60,000 nt of DNA. It comes from Lingula anatina. Its lineage: Eukaryota > Brachiopoda > Lingulata > Lingulida > Lingulidae. Shown here piece after piece: positions 60,000-60,000 of this stretch. How positions within the stretch are numbered: the stretch's first letter is position 1; each line of letters begins with the position of its first letter. The position numbers and the translations under genes are program-made. The notes under the pieces were generated by a model that was given only the letters and a program-made list of their open reading frames with translations, had not been told where the DNA came from and made no database searches. Where the stretch lies: positions 460,457 through 520,456 of the forward strand of contig NW_019776091.1 of assembly GCF_001039355.2 (NCBI RefSeq). Reading direction: 5' to 3'.

Positions 60000-60000
60000 G

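Noticed and set aside
1-60000. CRISPR arrays, rRNA, tRNA or bacterial operons
   Set aside because: No spaced direct repeats, no cloverleaf or rRNA-like sequence seen, and all genes are intron-containing animal genes.

Overview
This is a 60 kb piece of an animal nuclear genome: AT-rich, with short exons split by GT..AG introns, AATAAA signals after stop codons, and many small inverted-repeat transposons. Six genes can be assigned by reading spliced exons. They are POMT2 (3' part, +), a DASH-type cryptochrome (+), LPGAT1 (-), fumarate hydratase FH (+), FANCL (-) and GTP cyclohydrolase I GCH1 (+). A seventh gene is seen only as a likely last exon (-, about 58.8 kb). A DASH cryptochrome next to FANCL and POMT2 and the repeat types suggest a non-vertebrate, probably aquatic animal such as a hemichordate, echinoderm or mollusc. 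I cannot decide the species from sequence alone.

Layout: POMT2 C-terminal exons 401-3015; CRY-DASH 4769-12025 (13 exons, 514 aa, complete); LPGAT1 17970-14690 on the minus strand (5 coding exons, 374 aa, complete), convergent with CRY-DASH. FH 18940-26040 (9 exons, 470 aa) is divergent from LPGAT1. FANCL 40476-31379 on the minus strand (13 coding exons, 361 aa) is convergent with FH. GCH1 42079-51411 (6 exons, 239 aa) is divergent from FANCL. Intron phases agree across all six genes, so these models are firm. POMT2 acts in protein O-mannosylation, LPGAT1 in phospholipid remodelling, FH in the TCA cycle, FANCL in crosslink repair, GCH1 in tetrahydrobiopterin synthesis and CRY-DASH in photolyase-type light chemistry. 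They do not form one pathway.

The main structural feature is an assembly problem that looks like biology. Single N bases (30598, 45104, 54983, 59650) and one 542-base gap (26093-26634) join redundant copies of the same locus. The FH 3' end appears three times, the last five FANCL exons twice, a block of GCH1 intron 1 twice, and a 2 kb block near 53-57 kb twice. Copies differ by SNPs, small indels and transposon insertions, as expected of two haplotypes of a very polymorphic animal.

Mobile DNA is abundant: several TIR elements with visible target-site duplications, a Tc1-like transposase remnant, a Penelope-like GIY-YIG remnant, an internally deleted Ty3-type LTR element, and a 614 bp TIR element carrying a RecQ-like helicase fragment. 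I see no CRISPR array, rRNA or tRNA gene. The best biological leads are a PCNA-binding-like (PIP) motif at the CRY-DASH C-terminus, a CRE plus CCAAT promoter and an abutting uORF at GCH1, an FH first exon without a mitochondrial presequence, and a perfect DR5 nuclear-receptor site between LPGAT1 and FH.
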